The notes: generated by a model not told the origin, from the letters alone. Counted from the first letter of the stretch, positions 1 to 9,190 are shown. The stretch is DNA of 64,000 nt from Desulfovibrio sp. TomC (GCF_000801335.2 NZ_JSEH01000003.1:275747-339746), one strand, 5' to 3'. Numbers and translations are program-made.

Positions 1-879
1 GTGGCCCTGGCCAAGCGCCTGCCCGGGTCCGTGGCCGTGGGCGTCAACCTGGCTATTCCGCCGCTGCTGTTTGCCTCGGTGCTCTACGGCCAGTACCTCT
101 ATACCGCCGCCATCTTGTCGGCTGTTCCCTGGCTGTCGCTTTTCATGGTGGTCATGATCGCCTACGCCCTGCTCTACGTGTTCCAGGCGCGGGCGGCGCG
201 TCCTGGTTCGGGACTGGCGGCGGCGGCGGCCGGGGCGCTGTTGCTGGCGGCCAGCCTCATTTTGGTCAACGTCTCGGTCCTGTCGCTTACCCCGCAACTG
301 TGGAAGCCCTCCTTGACCGAGAACGGCGGCTTGGCGCTGGCGGTGGGCGATGTGACTTTTGTGCCCCGCTGGCTGCATTTCGTGACCGCCTCCCTGGCCG
401 TTGGCGGCCTGTACTTGGCCCTTTTTTCCAGCAAGGCCGCCAGGACCGACGCCGAAGCGGCTGTCCGCAAACGCACCGGGCTTCGCTGGTTCACCTTCGC
501 CACCCTGGCCCAGATTCCCATCGGGCTGTGGTTTCTCCTGTCGTTGCCGCGCGGCATCATGGAACGGTTTTTCGGCGCGCACTCCGAAACCACGCTGGCC
601 TTCATGCTCGGCCTGGGGCTGGCTGCGGCGGCGCTTCTTAACGCCGTGCGGGGCCGGGCCGGCCGGGCGGCATTTTTTATCGTCGTCACCGTCGGGTGCA
701 TGGCGGCGGTGCGCGAGCTGGTGCGCCAAGCCTATCTGGCCCCGCAGTTTTCGCCCGAGTCGCTGCCCGTGGCCTTTCAGGCCGGACCGCTGATCATGTT
801 TTTGGCCAGCTTTGCCGCCACCGCCGCAGCCGTGGTCTGGGCTGTCATGAGCTACCGCCGCACGGCGAGAAGGGGATAG
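1..879 (+). CDS. Polytopic membrane protein, partner subunit of the bd-like multihaem cytochrome
   Basis: The reading frame is open from the first base of the window. The GTG at position 1 may be an internal codon, so the gene may start upstream. The 292 visible residues are almost all hydrophobic, with about seven or eight membrane spans and short charged loops. The segment near residues 121-142 (RWLHFVTASLAVGGLYLAL) has a histidine in a helix and resembles the haem-binding helices of cytochrome bd-like subunits. The stop lies four bases before the ATG of the bd-like multihaem cytochrome gene, so the two are almost certainly co-transcribed and probably form one quinone-linked complex. No CxxCH motif is present. 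The subunit assignment is inferred mainly from context. Confidence 0.6.
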   Translation: MALAKRLPGSVAVGVNLAIPPLLFASVLYGQYLYTAAILSAVPWLSLFMVVMIAYALLYVFQARAARPGSGLAAAAAGALLLAASLILVNVSVLSLTPQLWKPSLTENGGLALAVGDVTFVPRWLHFVTASLAVGGLYLALFSSKAARTDAEAAVRKRTGLRWFTFATLAQIPIGLWFLLSLPRGIMERFFGAHSETTLAFMLGLGLAAAALLNAVRGRAGRAAFFIVVTVGCMAAVRELVRQAYLAPQFSPESLPVAFQAGPLIMFLASFAATAAAVVWAVMSYRRTARRG

Positions 880-883
880 GGTC

Positions 884-3517
884 ATGGAATTTCCTGTCTG
901 GCAGCTGGCTTCGACCGGCGGCGGTTTTTGGATCGTGCTTATTGCCGTGCTCCATGTCTATGTGGCCTATTTTGCCGTAGGCGGCGGGCTTTTTTTGGTC
1001 CTGACCGAAGCCCGGGCCAGAACACTCGGCTCACAGCCGCTGCTGACTTATCTGCATCGCCACACCCGGTTTTTCCTGCTGCTGACCATGGTCTTCGGCG
1101 GCCTTTCCGGTGTCGGCATCTGGCTGACCATCTCCCTGCTCTCGCCCCAGGCCACGTTGGTGCTGGTGCGTACCTTCGCCTGGGGCTGGGCCACGGAATG
1201 GGCGTTTTTTGCCGGCGAGATCGCGGCCCTCCTGGTCTACTACTACGGCTTTGATCGCCTTGCGGCCAAACGCCACATGCTGGTCGGCTGGCTCTATTTC
1301 GCCTTTGCCTTCCTGTCGCTCTTTGTCGTCAACGGCATCGTGGGCTTCATGCTCACCCCGGGCCAGTGGCCGGCGACCATGGATTTCTGGGATGGCCTGT
1401 TTAATCCCACGTTCTGGCCTTCGCTGGTCCTGCGTTTTGCCCTGGGACTGCTTCTGGCCGGACTGTTCGGTTTTGCCACGTCTCTTGGCATCCCGGACGA
1501 AGAAGCGCGGGAGACGATGCTGCGGGCTTCGTGCCGCTGGGTTGTGGCGGCGGCCCCGGTGCTGCTCCTTTCCGGCTGGTGGTACGCGGGTGTTTTGCCG
1601 GCCTCGGTGCAGGATTTCCTGCTGCGTCGTTCAAGTGAGCTGGCGACCTGCCGGGCGGTCTGGCCGGCGCTGCTGTTGGCTGCCGCCGCCGGTTCGCTGG
1701 CCCTGGTCACCCAGCTGCCGCTGGCCCTTCGCCGGGTGCTGGCCGTGGCCTTGCTCCTGGTTGGGCTTGGGCTGGTCGGAACCTTTGAAACCATGCGCGA
1801 GGGAGCCCGCAAGCCCTGGCTGATCGAAGGGATGCTCTGGTCCACGGACATCCGGCCCAGTCAGGCCGCGCCCTACGATGCACCGCTTTTGCCCCGGGCC
1901 AAATGGGCCACGGTCACGGACGTGACCCCGGAAAACCGGCTGGCGGCCGGGCAGGCGCTTTTTACCCTGGAGTGCGTCAGCTGCCACAGCATCGACGGCC
2001 CCATCCGGGACATCAAAAAATTCACCAACCGGGTCGGCATCGAGGGCATGGAGGCCTATCTCACCGGCCAGGGCAGGATTTTTACCCACATGCCGCCCTT
2101 TCTCGGTTCCCCGGCCGAGCGAAACGCCCTGGCCGCCTATGTGGTCGAGGGCCTAAACGGCCACGCCCCGCAAGTGCAAAAGCCGGTCGACATCACCCCG
2201 GCCGAAGTCGCCATTCCTGCCTTTGATCTGGAGAATGCCGGGCATCTGGTCCTGGCCGTGGGGGAACTGGGCGTGGCGGCCATGGCCGGCTGCGACGGCT
2301 CGTTTTCCCTGGCAGTGCCGGGGAACGGCCTCAAAGCCGTGGTCATCAAGCGCGACGTCATGCCCGAAGTGGTCACCGAGGGGGCAACCGTGCGCTACGC
2401 CGCCCCGGACGGGGCCAAAAAGCCGGACGCCCATCTGGAATTCTGGAAATACGCCAAGACGCTGGTTGGCAAGGACCTGCCGGCCAACACCTCGACCACG
2501 GGCCTGACTCCGGATGGCGCCATGACCCTGGCCGGCAAGGCCTTTACAGCCTCCGGCATCCCGGTTTCGCCCCTGTCCGACGACGGTAAAATCAATCCGT
2601 ATCCGGTCTTTACCGTGACGGCCGCCGACGCCGCCGGCGCGGTCCTGGCCCAAACCAAGGCCGTGGCCGCCGTGTCCACGGAAATGGGCTGCAAGACCTG
2701 CCACGGCGGGAACTGGGCCATCGACGCGGCCACCGGCGTGGCCACGCCCACGGCCCAGGCGCTCCTGGCCGTCCACGACAAGCGAAACGGCACCAAGCTC
2801 GTCCAGAGCGCCGCTGCCGGTGAGCCAGTCGCCTGCTTCGGCTGCCATCCCGATGCCGGCCCGAGCGCGGCCGGTTTGCCCGGCCGGCCGGAACTGTTAA
2901 GCCTCTCGGCCGCGATCCATGGCTTCCATGCTTCGTACATGACCGGCCTTGGGGAAGAAGCCTGCAACCGCTGCCATCCGACCGCGCCAAACGGCGTCAC
3001 CCAGGCCCAGCGCGACAACCACGCCGCCGCCGGCGTCGGCTGTCCCCGCTGCCACGGCTTCATGGAAGACCATGCCATTTCGCTTCTGACCTTTGAAAAG
3101 GCCGCCGGCAAGGCTGCTGCCGCCCGGCTGCTGGCTCCTCTGGCCCCGCGAAGCGTGGCCACCACCGCCGCAGTCCATCCCCGGGCCGCCTGGACCCAGC
3201 TGCCCGACTGCCTGACCTGCCACAAAGGCTTTACCCGGCCGGCCAAGGACGCCACGGCCTTTAACACCTGGACCAAGGACGCAGCCGGGTTGTTTCGCAA
3301 CCGCACCGAGGACACCGGCAACATCCCGTGCGCCGCCTGCCACGGCAGTCCCCATGCCACCTACGTGGCGATTAACGACTACGGCCTGGATGTGAACAAC
3401 ATCGCGCCGATGCAGTACATGGGCGCTCCCGGAGTCATTGCCTCGGGCAAGCGCTGCGACGTCTGCCATACGGTTGAGATGGAAGGGGATGCCCACCATC
3501 CCAATATGATAAAGTAG
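884..3517 (+). CDS. Cytochrome bd-like membrane domain fused to an octahaem c-type cytochrome
   Basis: The 877-residue protein has two parts. Residues 1-330 form about eight membrane helices that resemble the quinol-oxidising half of CydA. The motif GWATEWAFFAGEIAALLVYY carries a conserved acidic residue and histidines occur in neighbouring helices. The rest is periplasmic and has eight CxxCH haem-attachment sites: one near residue 364 in a monohaem-like domain, then seven between about residues 603 and 860 (CKTCH, CFGCH, CNRCH, CPRCH, CLTCH, CAACH, CDVCH). A true CydA is about 450-520 residues and has no c-haems. The layout suggests electron transfer between the quinone pool and periplasmic acceptors rather than oxygen reduction. 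The direction of electron flow cannot be read from sequence. Confidence 0.8.
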   Translation: MEFPVWQLASTGGGFWIVLIAVLHVYVAYFAVGGGLFLVLTEARARTLGSQPLLTYLHRHTRFFLLLTMVFGGLSGVGIWLTISLLSPQATLVLVRTFAWGWATEWAFFAGEIAALLVYYYGFDRLAAKRHMLVGWLYFAFAFLSLFVVNGIVGFMLTPGQWPATMDFWDGLFNPTFWPSLVLRFALGLLLAGLFGFATSLGIPDEEARETMLRASCRWVVAAAPVLLLSGWWYAGVLPASVQDFLLRRSSELATCRAVWPALLLAAAAGSLALVTQLPLALRRVLAVALLLVGLGLVGTFETMREGARKPWLIEGMLWSTDIRPSQAAPYDAPLLPRAKWATVTDVTPENRLAAGQALFTLECVSCHSIDGPIRDIKKFTNRVGIEGMEAYLTGQGRIFTHMPPFLGSPAERNALAAYVVEGLNGHAPQVQKPVDITPAEVAIPAFDLENAGHLVLAVGELGVAAMAGCDGSFSLAVPGNGLKAVVIKRDVMPEVVTEGATVRYAAPDGAKKPDAHLEFWKYAKTLVGKDLPANTSTTGLTPDGAMTLAGKAFTASGIPVSPLSDDGKINPYPVFTVTAADAAGAVLAQTKAVAAVSTEMGCKTCHGGNWAIDAATGVATPTAQALLAVHDKRNGTKLVQSAAAGEPVACFGCHPDAGPSAAGLPGRPELLSLSAAIHGFHASYMTGLGEEACNRCHPTAPNGVTQAQRDNHAAAGVGCPRCHGFMEDHAISLLTFEKAAGKAAAARLLAPLAPRSVATTAAVHPRAAWTQLPDCLTCHKGFTRPAKDATAFNTWTKDAAGLFRNRTEDTGNIPCAACHGSPHATYVAINDYGLDVNNIAPMQYMGAPGVIASGKRCDVCHTVEMEGDAHHPNMIK

Positions 3518-3543
3518 CTGGCTGGAGACGGGGAGGAGCGGAC

Positions 3544-3876
3544 ATGAAGACGCTGGTCATACTGGTTGTGCTGGGCCTGCCCGGCTTCGCCTGGGCTGCC
3601 GGGGACATTGCGGTGACGCCGCAGATGCGTCAGGCCATGCAAGACAAGATGCATGCCCAGTGTCTGGCCAAGGAAGGGGAATTCGCCAGACAAGGCTACA
3701 CCAAGCCCCAGATTGCCGCGATCTGCAAATGCGCCACCCAGCAGACGGCGGCCCTGCTCAATTCCCGGACCGTCAACTACATCCTGACCCACGGTTCCAT
3801 GCCCGAGGAGATGGAGCGCAAGGTGGCCTCGGCCACCGAAGGGTGCATCCGGTCGAGCACCATGATCCGGAAATAG
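3544..3876 (+). CDS. Small secreted four-cysteine protein, unknown function
   Basis: This gene follows the octahaem cytochrome by 26 bases and has a strong ribosome binding site (GGGGAGGAG) six bases before ATG, so it is probably in the same transcript. The product is 110 residues with a clear signal peptide that should be cleaved after AWA near residue 19. The mature part has four cysteines (C40, C61, C63, C101) in a mostly helical, charged sequence. It lacks CxxCH and any recognised catalytic motif. Two disulfides or a metal site are possible. The family is not recognised; a role with the adjacent periplasmic cytochrome is inferred only from position. Confidence 0.7.
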   Translation: MKTLVILVVLGLPGFAWAAGDIAVTPQMRQAMQDKMHAQCLAKEGEFARQGYTKPQIAAICKCATQQTAALLNSRTVNYILTHGSMPEEMERKVASATEGCIRSSTMIRK

Positions 3877-3920
3877 CGGCCAGCCTGTCCCGGCCAGACG
3901 TCTGTTTGGCCGGGACAGCA

Positions 3921-3965
3921 GCACTAAAACGCCCCGCCGGCCCAGCCGGTGGGGCGTTTTAGTGC
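3921..3965. terminator. Strong bidirectional rho-independent terminator
   Basis: Two 20-base arms (3921-3940 and 3946-3965) pair along their whole length with one G-T wobble around a five-base loop. The GC-rich core is flanked by A4 on one side and T4 on the other, so it can stop transcription from both directions. It lies between the plus-strand cytochrome operon and the minus-strand DUF362 gene, which converge here. Confidence 0.9.
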
Positions 3966-3988
3966 GCGAAGACAGCCGCAGGCCGGGG

Positions 3989-5116
3989 TCAGACCCGGAT
4001 AAGTTCGTACTCCGGCCGCCCCAGGCCAATGGCTGCGCCGTGGGCAAAGGTCATGTCGCCGCGGGTCCATTGCCACAGGGCCGTGAACTTGTCCTCGCCA
4101 GACGGCAGGCCGTGTTCGAGCTTGCACTCGGGACAGGCCGCCTGCTCGTTGACCAGATCGAGGCAGGCCTTGTCCAGGGCCACCGGGTCGGTCGAAGCCA
4201 GAAAGCCGATGTCCGGCACAATGGGCGCGTCGGACCAGGGCACGCAGTCGCAGTCGGGCGTGACGTTGACCAGGAAATTGATATACCCGACCCGGCCTTC
4301 TTTGCCGGTCACGGCACCCAGGGCGTATTCCACCATGCGCTCCATAAAGGGCACGATCTCGGTTTTCCAGTCGATGCTCATGGCTTTTTTCGGACACACC
4401 GTCAGGCACTCGCCGCAGCCGATGCAGACGTCCTTGCTGATCACGGCTTTTTTCTCGTCCAGGGCGATGGCCCCGACCGGGCAGACCCTGAGGCATTCGG
4501 CGCAGCCGATGCACTTTTTGGGGTCCACTTCGAAGCGTACGCAGTGCTGGTCCTGTTTGCCGGCCCGGGGGGCGCAGCCCATGGCCAGGTTCTTGACCGC
4601 CCCGCCAAAGCCGGCCAGCTCATGGCCCTTGAAATGGGACAGGACCAGCAGGGAATTGGCCCGGACGATGTCGCCGGCGATTTTCACGGTCTGGAAATGT
4701 TTGCCGGCAATGGGGACGTTTACGATGTTGGTGCTGTCCAGGCCGTCGGCGATAATGACCGGCGCGCCAAGCACCGCGTAATCAAAGCCGTGCTCCACCG
4801 CCGTTATGAGATGGTCCACGGCGTTGTGCCGGCTGCCGGAATAGAGCGTGTTGGTGTCGGCGGCAAAGGGCCGGCCGCCGCAGGCCTTGATGCAGTCCAT
4901 GACCGCCCGGACAGCGGTGGGGCTTATGTGGGTGTCGCAGCCGCGCTCGCCGAAATGGACCTTGACGGCGGTCAGGTCGTCCTTGGCCACAACCTCGCCA
5001 AAGCCGGCGGCTTTGAAGAGTTTTTTGATCTTGGCCGTACGGTTGCGATTGGCCGTTCTGGCCCGCAGATCGGCGAAATAGACCTTGGCCGGTTCCTGGT
5101 TGGTGTCCTGGGTCAT
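3989..5116 (-). CDS. DUF362 family protein with two [4Fe-4S] clusters
   Basis: The 375-residue product has an N-terminal DUF362 domain (about residues 10-190, including VKVHFGERG and the conserved FKGHELAGFGGAVKNLAMGC) followed by a bacterial ferredoxin module. Two complete cluster motifs are present, CIGCAECLRVCP and CIGCGECLTVCP, and a Cys-containing tail follows (CDCVPW, CPEC). No signal peptide or membrane span is seen, so it is probably cytoplasmic. DUF362 ferredoxins are common in anaerobes and their substrate is unknown. The ATG overlaps the stop of the upstream mechanosensitive channel gene (ATGA), which implies translational coupling. The start chosen is the first Met after that overlap. 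Confidence 0.85.
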   Translation of the reverse strand: MTQDTNQEPAKVYFADLRARTANRNRTAKIKKLFKAAGFGEVVAKDDLTAVKVHFGERGCDTHISPTAVRAVMDCIKACGGRPFAADTNTLYSGSRHNAVDHLITAVEHGFDYAVLGAPVIIADGLDSTNIVNVPIAGKHFQTVKIAGDIVRANSLLVLSHFKGHELAGFGGAVKNLAMGCAPRAGKQDQHCVRFEVDPKKCIGCAECLRVCPVGAIALDEKKAVISKDVCIGCGECLTVCPKKAMSIDWKTEIVPFMERMVEYALGAVTGKEGRVGYINFLVNVTPDCDCVPWSDAPIVPDIGFLASTDPVALDKACLDLVNEQAACPECKLEHGLPSGEDKFTALWQWTRGDMTFAHGAAIGLGRPEYELIRV

Positions 5117-7563
5117 GGAATGCTTCCTTTTGGGGCGTCGTCGCCGGCCGGGGCCGGCCGGCGGTTGGTTTTCTCCAGGGCGTCGAGGCGGGCGCTGATG
5201 CTGGTCAGCAGGCGGACGGTCTCCTCCTGCTGGGGCTTGGCCAACGCTTCCAGGGCCGGGGCCGTGCGCAGGTGGAGATCGGCCTGGGGATAGGCGATTT
5301 CGATGCCGGCCCCGCGAAAGAGCCGGTCGATGGCTTCGCGCACCAAGGACATGGCCGTGACCGCGCCGGCCACGTCGACAAGCCAGATGCGCAGCCGGAA
5401 ATCCAGGGTGCTGGCCCCGAAATCCCAGTGGAGCACGGCCGGCGGCGGGGTGGTCATCACGGCAGGACACTCGGCGGCGGCGGCCAAAAGCAGCTGGCGC
5501 ACCTTGGCCGTATCCGAGCCATAGGCCACGCCCACGCTGATGTCGCGGCGCACGCTTGGGTCCGTGTGGCTCCAGTTGGTGATTTTGCCGGAGACCAGTT
5601 CGGAATTGGGCACGAACACCGTGGCGTTTTCGTTGGTGAGCACTTCCGTGTTGCGGATATTGACTTCCTTGACCACGCCCTGGCCGTCGCCCAGCTGGAT
5701 GGTGTCCCCGGCCTGGACGGAGCGGCCAAAGAGCAGAATCAGGCCGCTGACGAAATTATTGACCGTGGTCTGGAGGCCAAAGCCGATGCCGACGGACAGG
5801 CCGCCGGCCACCACGGCCACGCTGGTCAGGGACAGGCCCAGCACGGCCATGGCGAACATCGTGTACAGGCCCCACCACAGATAGGTGTTGATGGTGAGGA
5901 GCGTGGCCTTGGCCCCGCGCTCCACGGCTTGGCGGTGGCGGGACAACTCGGTGATAAATGTCGCCGACAGGGCAATAAGCGCCCGGGCCGCATAGTAGCC
6001 AAACAGCAGCAGCACGAGTTTGTTAAGGCTTATGCCCACGGATTCCACCCGGGTTTCCGTGTTGAGAATTTCCAGGAAGACGTTTTCGCCGCCGAACTGG
6101 TTGGACAGCAGCCACAGGAACAGAAACAGAAAGGTCAAAAAGAAAAAAGGGAAGCCGGCCCCGGTCAGGATGCCGAGGAAGATGGGCGGACGGCCCTGGT
6201 GGCGGTCGACTTCCATCTGGCCCAGGGTGCGGGTGGTCATGGCGGCAAAACGCAGTGCCAGAGCCACATAGAAAAGGCCCGAGGCGCACAGGATGGCTGT
6301 CTGGGGCAGGCCGAGCAGGGAGGTTGCGGCCAGGGGCGGCAGGGCAAAGGCCAGGATACGGGTGATGGACCGGTCCAGACGTTGGGAAACCGGCACGGCC
6401 TTGTAGCGTTTCCAGAAGCCCCAGCCGGCCAGTCCCAGCATAATGGCCATGACCGGACCATCAAGGGTGTCGGGATAACGGCCGGATTCGAGCAGCAGTC
6501 CCAGGGCGAAAATCCGCCAGGTTGGCCACAGCACGGCCGGCCGTTTGGCGTCGCGTTCCAGGTTGCGGCCCAGGCGTGACAGATGGACCAGGGCGGCGGA
6601 AAAGAGAATTTCGCCGATGGATATGAGCTGGGTAAACAGGAAAAACGGCGCGAACTGGGCCAGGGTGACGAAAAAAGCGCCGGCGGCGGCGCAGCCTGAA
6701 GCCTTGAACCCCACCGCCAGCGCGGCCTTTGACGCGCCCCGGCCGGCCGCGAAGCGTCGGGTCAGCAGCGCCAGACCACCGAGCAGGGCGGCGGCCAGAC
6801 AGCCCATGCCGATGCCGTCGAGCAGCAGCTCCCCCATGGCCGGAGTCCGCAACAGCTCCAGGCCAAGGCCGGACCACAGGAGCCAGTCTTCAATGTCTTC
6901 ACTGGTGTAACGCAGGAACGACGAGGTGAAAATCGTCGGATTGACGTCCTTGTAGTAGGTCTTCCAGGCTGGGGCCAGGGCAGTTTGGAGCTCATCGGTC
7001 GCGGTCTTGAGCTGCTCCGACAGTTCCCGAAGCGGGGCGGCCTGCTCGGCCACCTGATCGCGCAGGGCGGCGACTTCGGCCCCCAACTCCTGGACGGAGC
7101 GCCGGGTGGGCTCCAGGGTGTCGCGGAACCGCTCGGGCACTTGCTGGCGGGAGATTTCGCCGAGCTTGTCCCGGTAGGATTCGAGCAGGGCGACGTTTTG
7201 CTCCAGGGAGGCCCAGGCCTGCTGCGGCCGTTGGGACAGATGCTCGACATTGAGCCGGATGCGTTCCAGGCCGGCCAGGACCGTGCGGATCTCCCAGGGG
7301 TCGGAGGCCGTGGCCTGCCACAGGGCCAGCCTGGCCCGGTCGCGCAGGAGATGTTCCAGCTCGATGTTTTGTTCGACGTTTTCAACGGCGTGGCGGGCCT
7401 TGAAGGCCCCAAGCCGGCTTCGGATGATGGTGTCCTGTTTGTGCAGGGCGTCGAGGACCAGGGTCCAGGAGGCGTCGTCGTCGGCGATGGGCGGCACGGC
7501 AGCGGCCAGCAGCCAGAGCAGGGCCAGCAGCAAGCCGGCAAGGGGGGCGCGTCGGGGCGTCAT
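5113..7563 (-). CDS. MscS-family mechanosensitive ion channel, large form
   Basis: The 816-residue protein starts with a signal-like hydrophobic stretch (LAGLLLALLWLLAAAVPP). A predicted periplasmic coiled-coil region (about residues 25-190) follows, then many membrane helices, and a C-terminal MscS core. The pore helix region has the small-residue pattern VAGGLSVGIGFGLQTTVNNF. It is followed by the beta domain (GDTIQLGDGQGVVKEVNIRN) and the alpha-beta vestibule. This resembles the large MscK/MscM-type channels rather than the 286-residue MscS. An alternative start lies 12 codons upstream at 7599; neither start has a convincing ribosome binding site. A short coiled-coil tail ends the protein. 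It protects cells from hypo-osmotic shock by family knowledge. Confidence 0.85.
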   Translation of the reverse strand: MTPRRAPLAGLLLALLWLLAAAVPPIADDDASWTLVLDALHKQDTIIRSRLGAFKARHAVENVEQNIELEHLLRDRARLALWQATASDPWEIRTVLAGLERIRLNVEHLSQRPQQAWASLEQNVALLESYRDKLGEISRQQVPERFRDTLEPTRRSVQELGAEVAALRDQVAEQAAPLRELSEQLKTATDELQTALAPAWKTYYKDVNPTIFTSSFLRYTSEDIEDWLLWSGLGLELLRTPAMGELLLDGIGMGCLAAALLGGLALLTRRFAAGRGASKAALAVGFKASGCAAAGAFFVTLAQFAPFFLFTQLISIGEILFSAALVHLSRLGRNLERDAKRPAVLWPTWRIFALGLLLESGRYPDTLDGPVMAIMLGLAGWGFWKRYKAVPVSQRLDRSITRILAFALPPLAATSLLGLPQTAILCASGLFYVALALRFAAMTTRTLGQMEVDRHQGRPPIFLGILTGAGFPFFFLTFLFLFLWLLSNQFGGENVFLEILNTETRVESVGISLNKLVLLLFGYYAARALIALSATFITELSRHRQAVERGAKATLLTINTYLWWGLYTMFAMAVLGLSLTSVAVVAGGLSVGIGFGLQTTVNNFVSGLILLFGRSVQAGDTIQLGDGQGVVKEVNIRNTEVLTNENATVFVPNSELVSGKITNWSHTDPSVRRDISVGVAYGSDTAKVRQLLLAAAAECPAVMTTPPPAVLHWDFGASTLDFRLRIWLVDVAGAVTAMSLVREAIDRLFRGAGIEIAYPQADLHLRTAPALEALAKPQQEETVRLLTSISARLDALEKTNRRPAPAGDDAPKGSIP

Positions 7564-7610
7564 CCCCGCCTGATACGGCCTTGCCCGGCCGGTGTCCATG
7601 GGGCGGCTGG

Positions 7611-8363
7611 TCAGTCCTGGCGCTTTTTGGCCGCGCCCTGGCCCAAGGCCCATTTGATCTGGCGGCATACGCCCATCAGCAGATTGAATTCGTTTCGCCG
7701 CAGGCCGACCCGGTCGATGAACCGACGCACCGGCAACATCCAGTACTCCGGGTTGTCGGCCTTTAAAAAATCGATGGCCAGCAGGCTTTCGCGCAGAGCG
7801 GCAAAAAGGGACTCCCGTTCGGCATGGGTGGCGGCCCGGGAGGGGAGCGGTTCGTCCACTTCCTCGGCCAGCCCCTGGGAGGCCTTGAACACCTCGTAGC
7901 AGACCACCAGGACGGCCTGGGCCAGATTGAGCGAGGTGGCCTCGTCGGCAGTCACAATGTTGACGAGCCGGCCGCACAGCTGGGTTTCCTGGTTGGACAG
8001 CCCGGCATCCTCCGGTCCGAAGACCAGGGCCACGCCGTCGCCGGCGGCCAGGGTGCGGCAGACGCTGCCGGCCGCCTGTCCCGGGGTGATGACGCCCTTG
8101 CGCCAGCCGCCAAGCCTGGCCGTCGTGCCGTAGACGTCCCTGGCCCCGGCCACGGCCTCGGCCAGGGTGGCGACGATCTCCAGGCGGTCGAGCAGAAGCC
8201 CGCCCTTGCTGGTGGCCATGGGCCTGGCCCGCTCCATATCGAAATAGGGCGGATCGACCAGTACCAGGCGCGACACGCCCATGTTGGCGCAGGCCCGGGC
8301 CGCCGCGCCGACGTTCTCCGAGAACTTGGGCCGAAAAAGGACGATCGTGAGATGTTCAAGCAT
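7611..8363 (-). CDS. TrmJ-like tRNA/rRNA 2'-O-methyltransferase (SpoU/TrmH superfamily)
   Basis: The 250-residue product has the SPOUT methyltransferase signatures. Near the N-terminus is FRPKFSENVGAAARACANMG (motif 1), and in the second half are ALVFGPEDAGLSNQE and ATSLNLAQAVLVVCYEVF, which form the knotted SAM-binding site. This set is typical of the group 1 RNA methyltransferases (TrmJ, which methylates tRNA position 32). Length and the C-terminal helical tail agree with TrmJ. The gene is the first of a minus-strand run that continues into the mechanosensitive channel after 47 bases. The upstream gap contains GC-rich hairpins, so transcription probably starts anew here. The exact RNA target is inferred. 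Confidence 0.82.
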   Translation of the reverse strand: MLEHLTIVLFRPKFSENVGAAARACANMGVSRLVLVDPPYFDMERARPMATSKGGLLLDRLEIVATLAEAVAGARDVYGTTARLGGWRKGVITPGQAAGSVCRTLAAGDGVALVFGPEDAGLSNQETQLCGRLVNIVTADEATSLNLAQAVLVVCYEVFKASQGLAEEVDEPLPSRAATHAERESLFAALRESLLAIDFLKADNPEYWMLPVRRFIDRVGLRRNEFNLLMGVCRQIKWALGQGAAKKRQD

Positions 8364-8434
8364 ATTTTTTTCTATGGTGCGGGTGGGAATAGGGACAGAC
8401 CTCAAATCTCCTGAACAACGGATTCGGGGCGGGA

Positions 8435-8533
8435 GCGTTTGGGCGGCGGCAGGGTTCTCCCTGTCGCCGCCCAAACGCCGCCGCCCCGATCAGGGGGTCC
8501 GGGGGGGATGATCCCCCCCGGCCGCCGGAGGCA
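8435..8533. repeat. Intergenic GC-rich hairpin repeat, two stems
   Basis: Two palindromes lie side by side. The first pairs 8435-8454 with 8459-8478 (one mismatch, loop of four bases). The second is an 11-base perfect stem between 8499 and 8521 followed by the box GCCGCCGGAGGC. The second stem and box recur with variations near 9130, 39555, 52509, 52580 and 60808. Here the element follows the minus-strand RdgC-like gene and may act as its terminator, although no long T run is present. Confidence 0.7.
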
Positions 8534-8574
8534 TCTTCGCCTTTGTCTTCTCTTTTCTTGCTTGGATCTAATCC

Positions 8575-9102
8575 CTACACCCCTTCCTGCAGCCATTCGG
8601 CGAAGTCGGAGAGTTCGCCGGTCCAGCCCTGGCTCAGGCGTACGGCCAGGAACTGGGTGTAAAGAGCGTCGAAGAAGGCGGCGCATTTTTCGATCAGAAA
8701 CATTTTTTCCAGCACCTTGGCGTCAGGATCTTCGCCTTCTTCGGTGCGGGTTTCGGTTTTGGGCGGGCGCAGGGCATTTAAGGCAAAGTCGTCGGCCTTG
8801 ACCGTGACGGTCCAGGTTTCGCCGTCCTGCTCGAAGCGGATGAGCGCCCGGTCCACCCGTTTGCCGCTTTTGACGCCCAGGCGGGCCTCGGCGAACTGGG
8901 CGTGGGGACCGGAGACAGTGGCGGTTTCGGCTTCATCGCCAACGCCGCCGCGCACGGAAATCTTTTGTTCCAGGTAGACGTTGACCTCGCCGCCGTCGGG
9001 CAGCTTGAACAGCCAGCCGCTTTTTTCGCTTTTAAACCAGAGCCAGGTCAGGAAGTCCTGGCCGAGTATCGGGTTTTTGGCTTCCGCCATGTTCACGTCC
9101 AT
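8575..9102 (-). CDS. Probable C-terminal half of a split RdgC-like recombination protein
   Basis: The 175-residue product begins with a conserved GQDFLTWLWFKSE motif and then predicts mainly beta strands with charged loops and a helical C-terminus. I read it as related to the distal part of RdgC-family proteins, because the gene upstream on the same strand matches the proximal part. Known RdgC is a ring-shaped DNA-binding protein of about 300 residues that modulates RecA. The ATG at 9102 was chosen because GGAGAAG lies five bases before it; an internal ATG at 9090 has no such site. A TTG further upstream is less likely. The split-gene reading is inference. Confidence 0.6.
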   Translation of the reverse strand: MDVNMAEAKNPILGQDFLTWLWFKSEKSGWLFKLPDGGEVNVYLEQKISVRGGVGDEAETATVSGPHAQFAEARLGVKSGKRVDRALIRFEQDGETWTVTVKADDFALNALRPPKTETRTEEGEDPDAKVLEKMFLIEKCAAFFDALYTQFLAVRLSQGWTGELSDFAEWLQEGV

Positions 9103-9129
9103 ATCTTCTCCACGGGCAGGCAATTGGTG

Positions 9130-9190
9130 CAAGATCCCCCGCCTGACGGGGGCTGGGGGCGAATCGCCCCCCGGCGGGTCCAGGGCAGGG
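9130..9190. repeat. Intergenic GC-rich hairpin between the two RdgC-like genes
   Basis: A run of C5-G5 type inverted repeats lies in the 125-base gap between the two RdgC-like genes. One stem pairs CCCCCGCC with CGGGGG near 9136-9151, and another pairs GGGGGCGA with TCGCCCCCC near 9154-9172. It is a diverged relative of the element at 8435-8533. It could attenuate transcription between the two genes or serve as a mobile palindromic repeat. Confidence 0.55.

Noticed and set aside
1..3517. True cytochrome bd oxidase (cydAB)
   Set aside because: The protein keeps only a CydA-like membrane part and is dominated by eight c-haem sites; the partner does not look like a standard CydB.
3962..5293. 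Long open frame on the plus strand opposite the DUF362 gene
   Set aside because: It is a shadow of the minus-strand gene in high-GC DNA. It has no motif, no ribosome binding site, and reads through the terminator.
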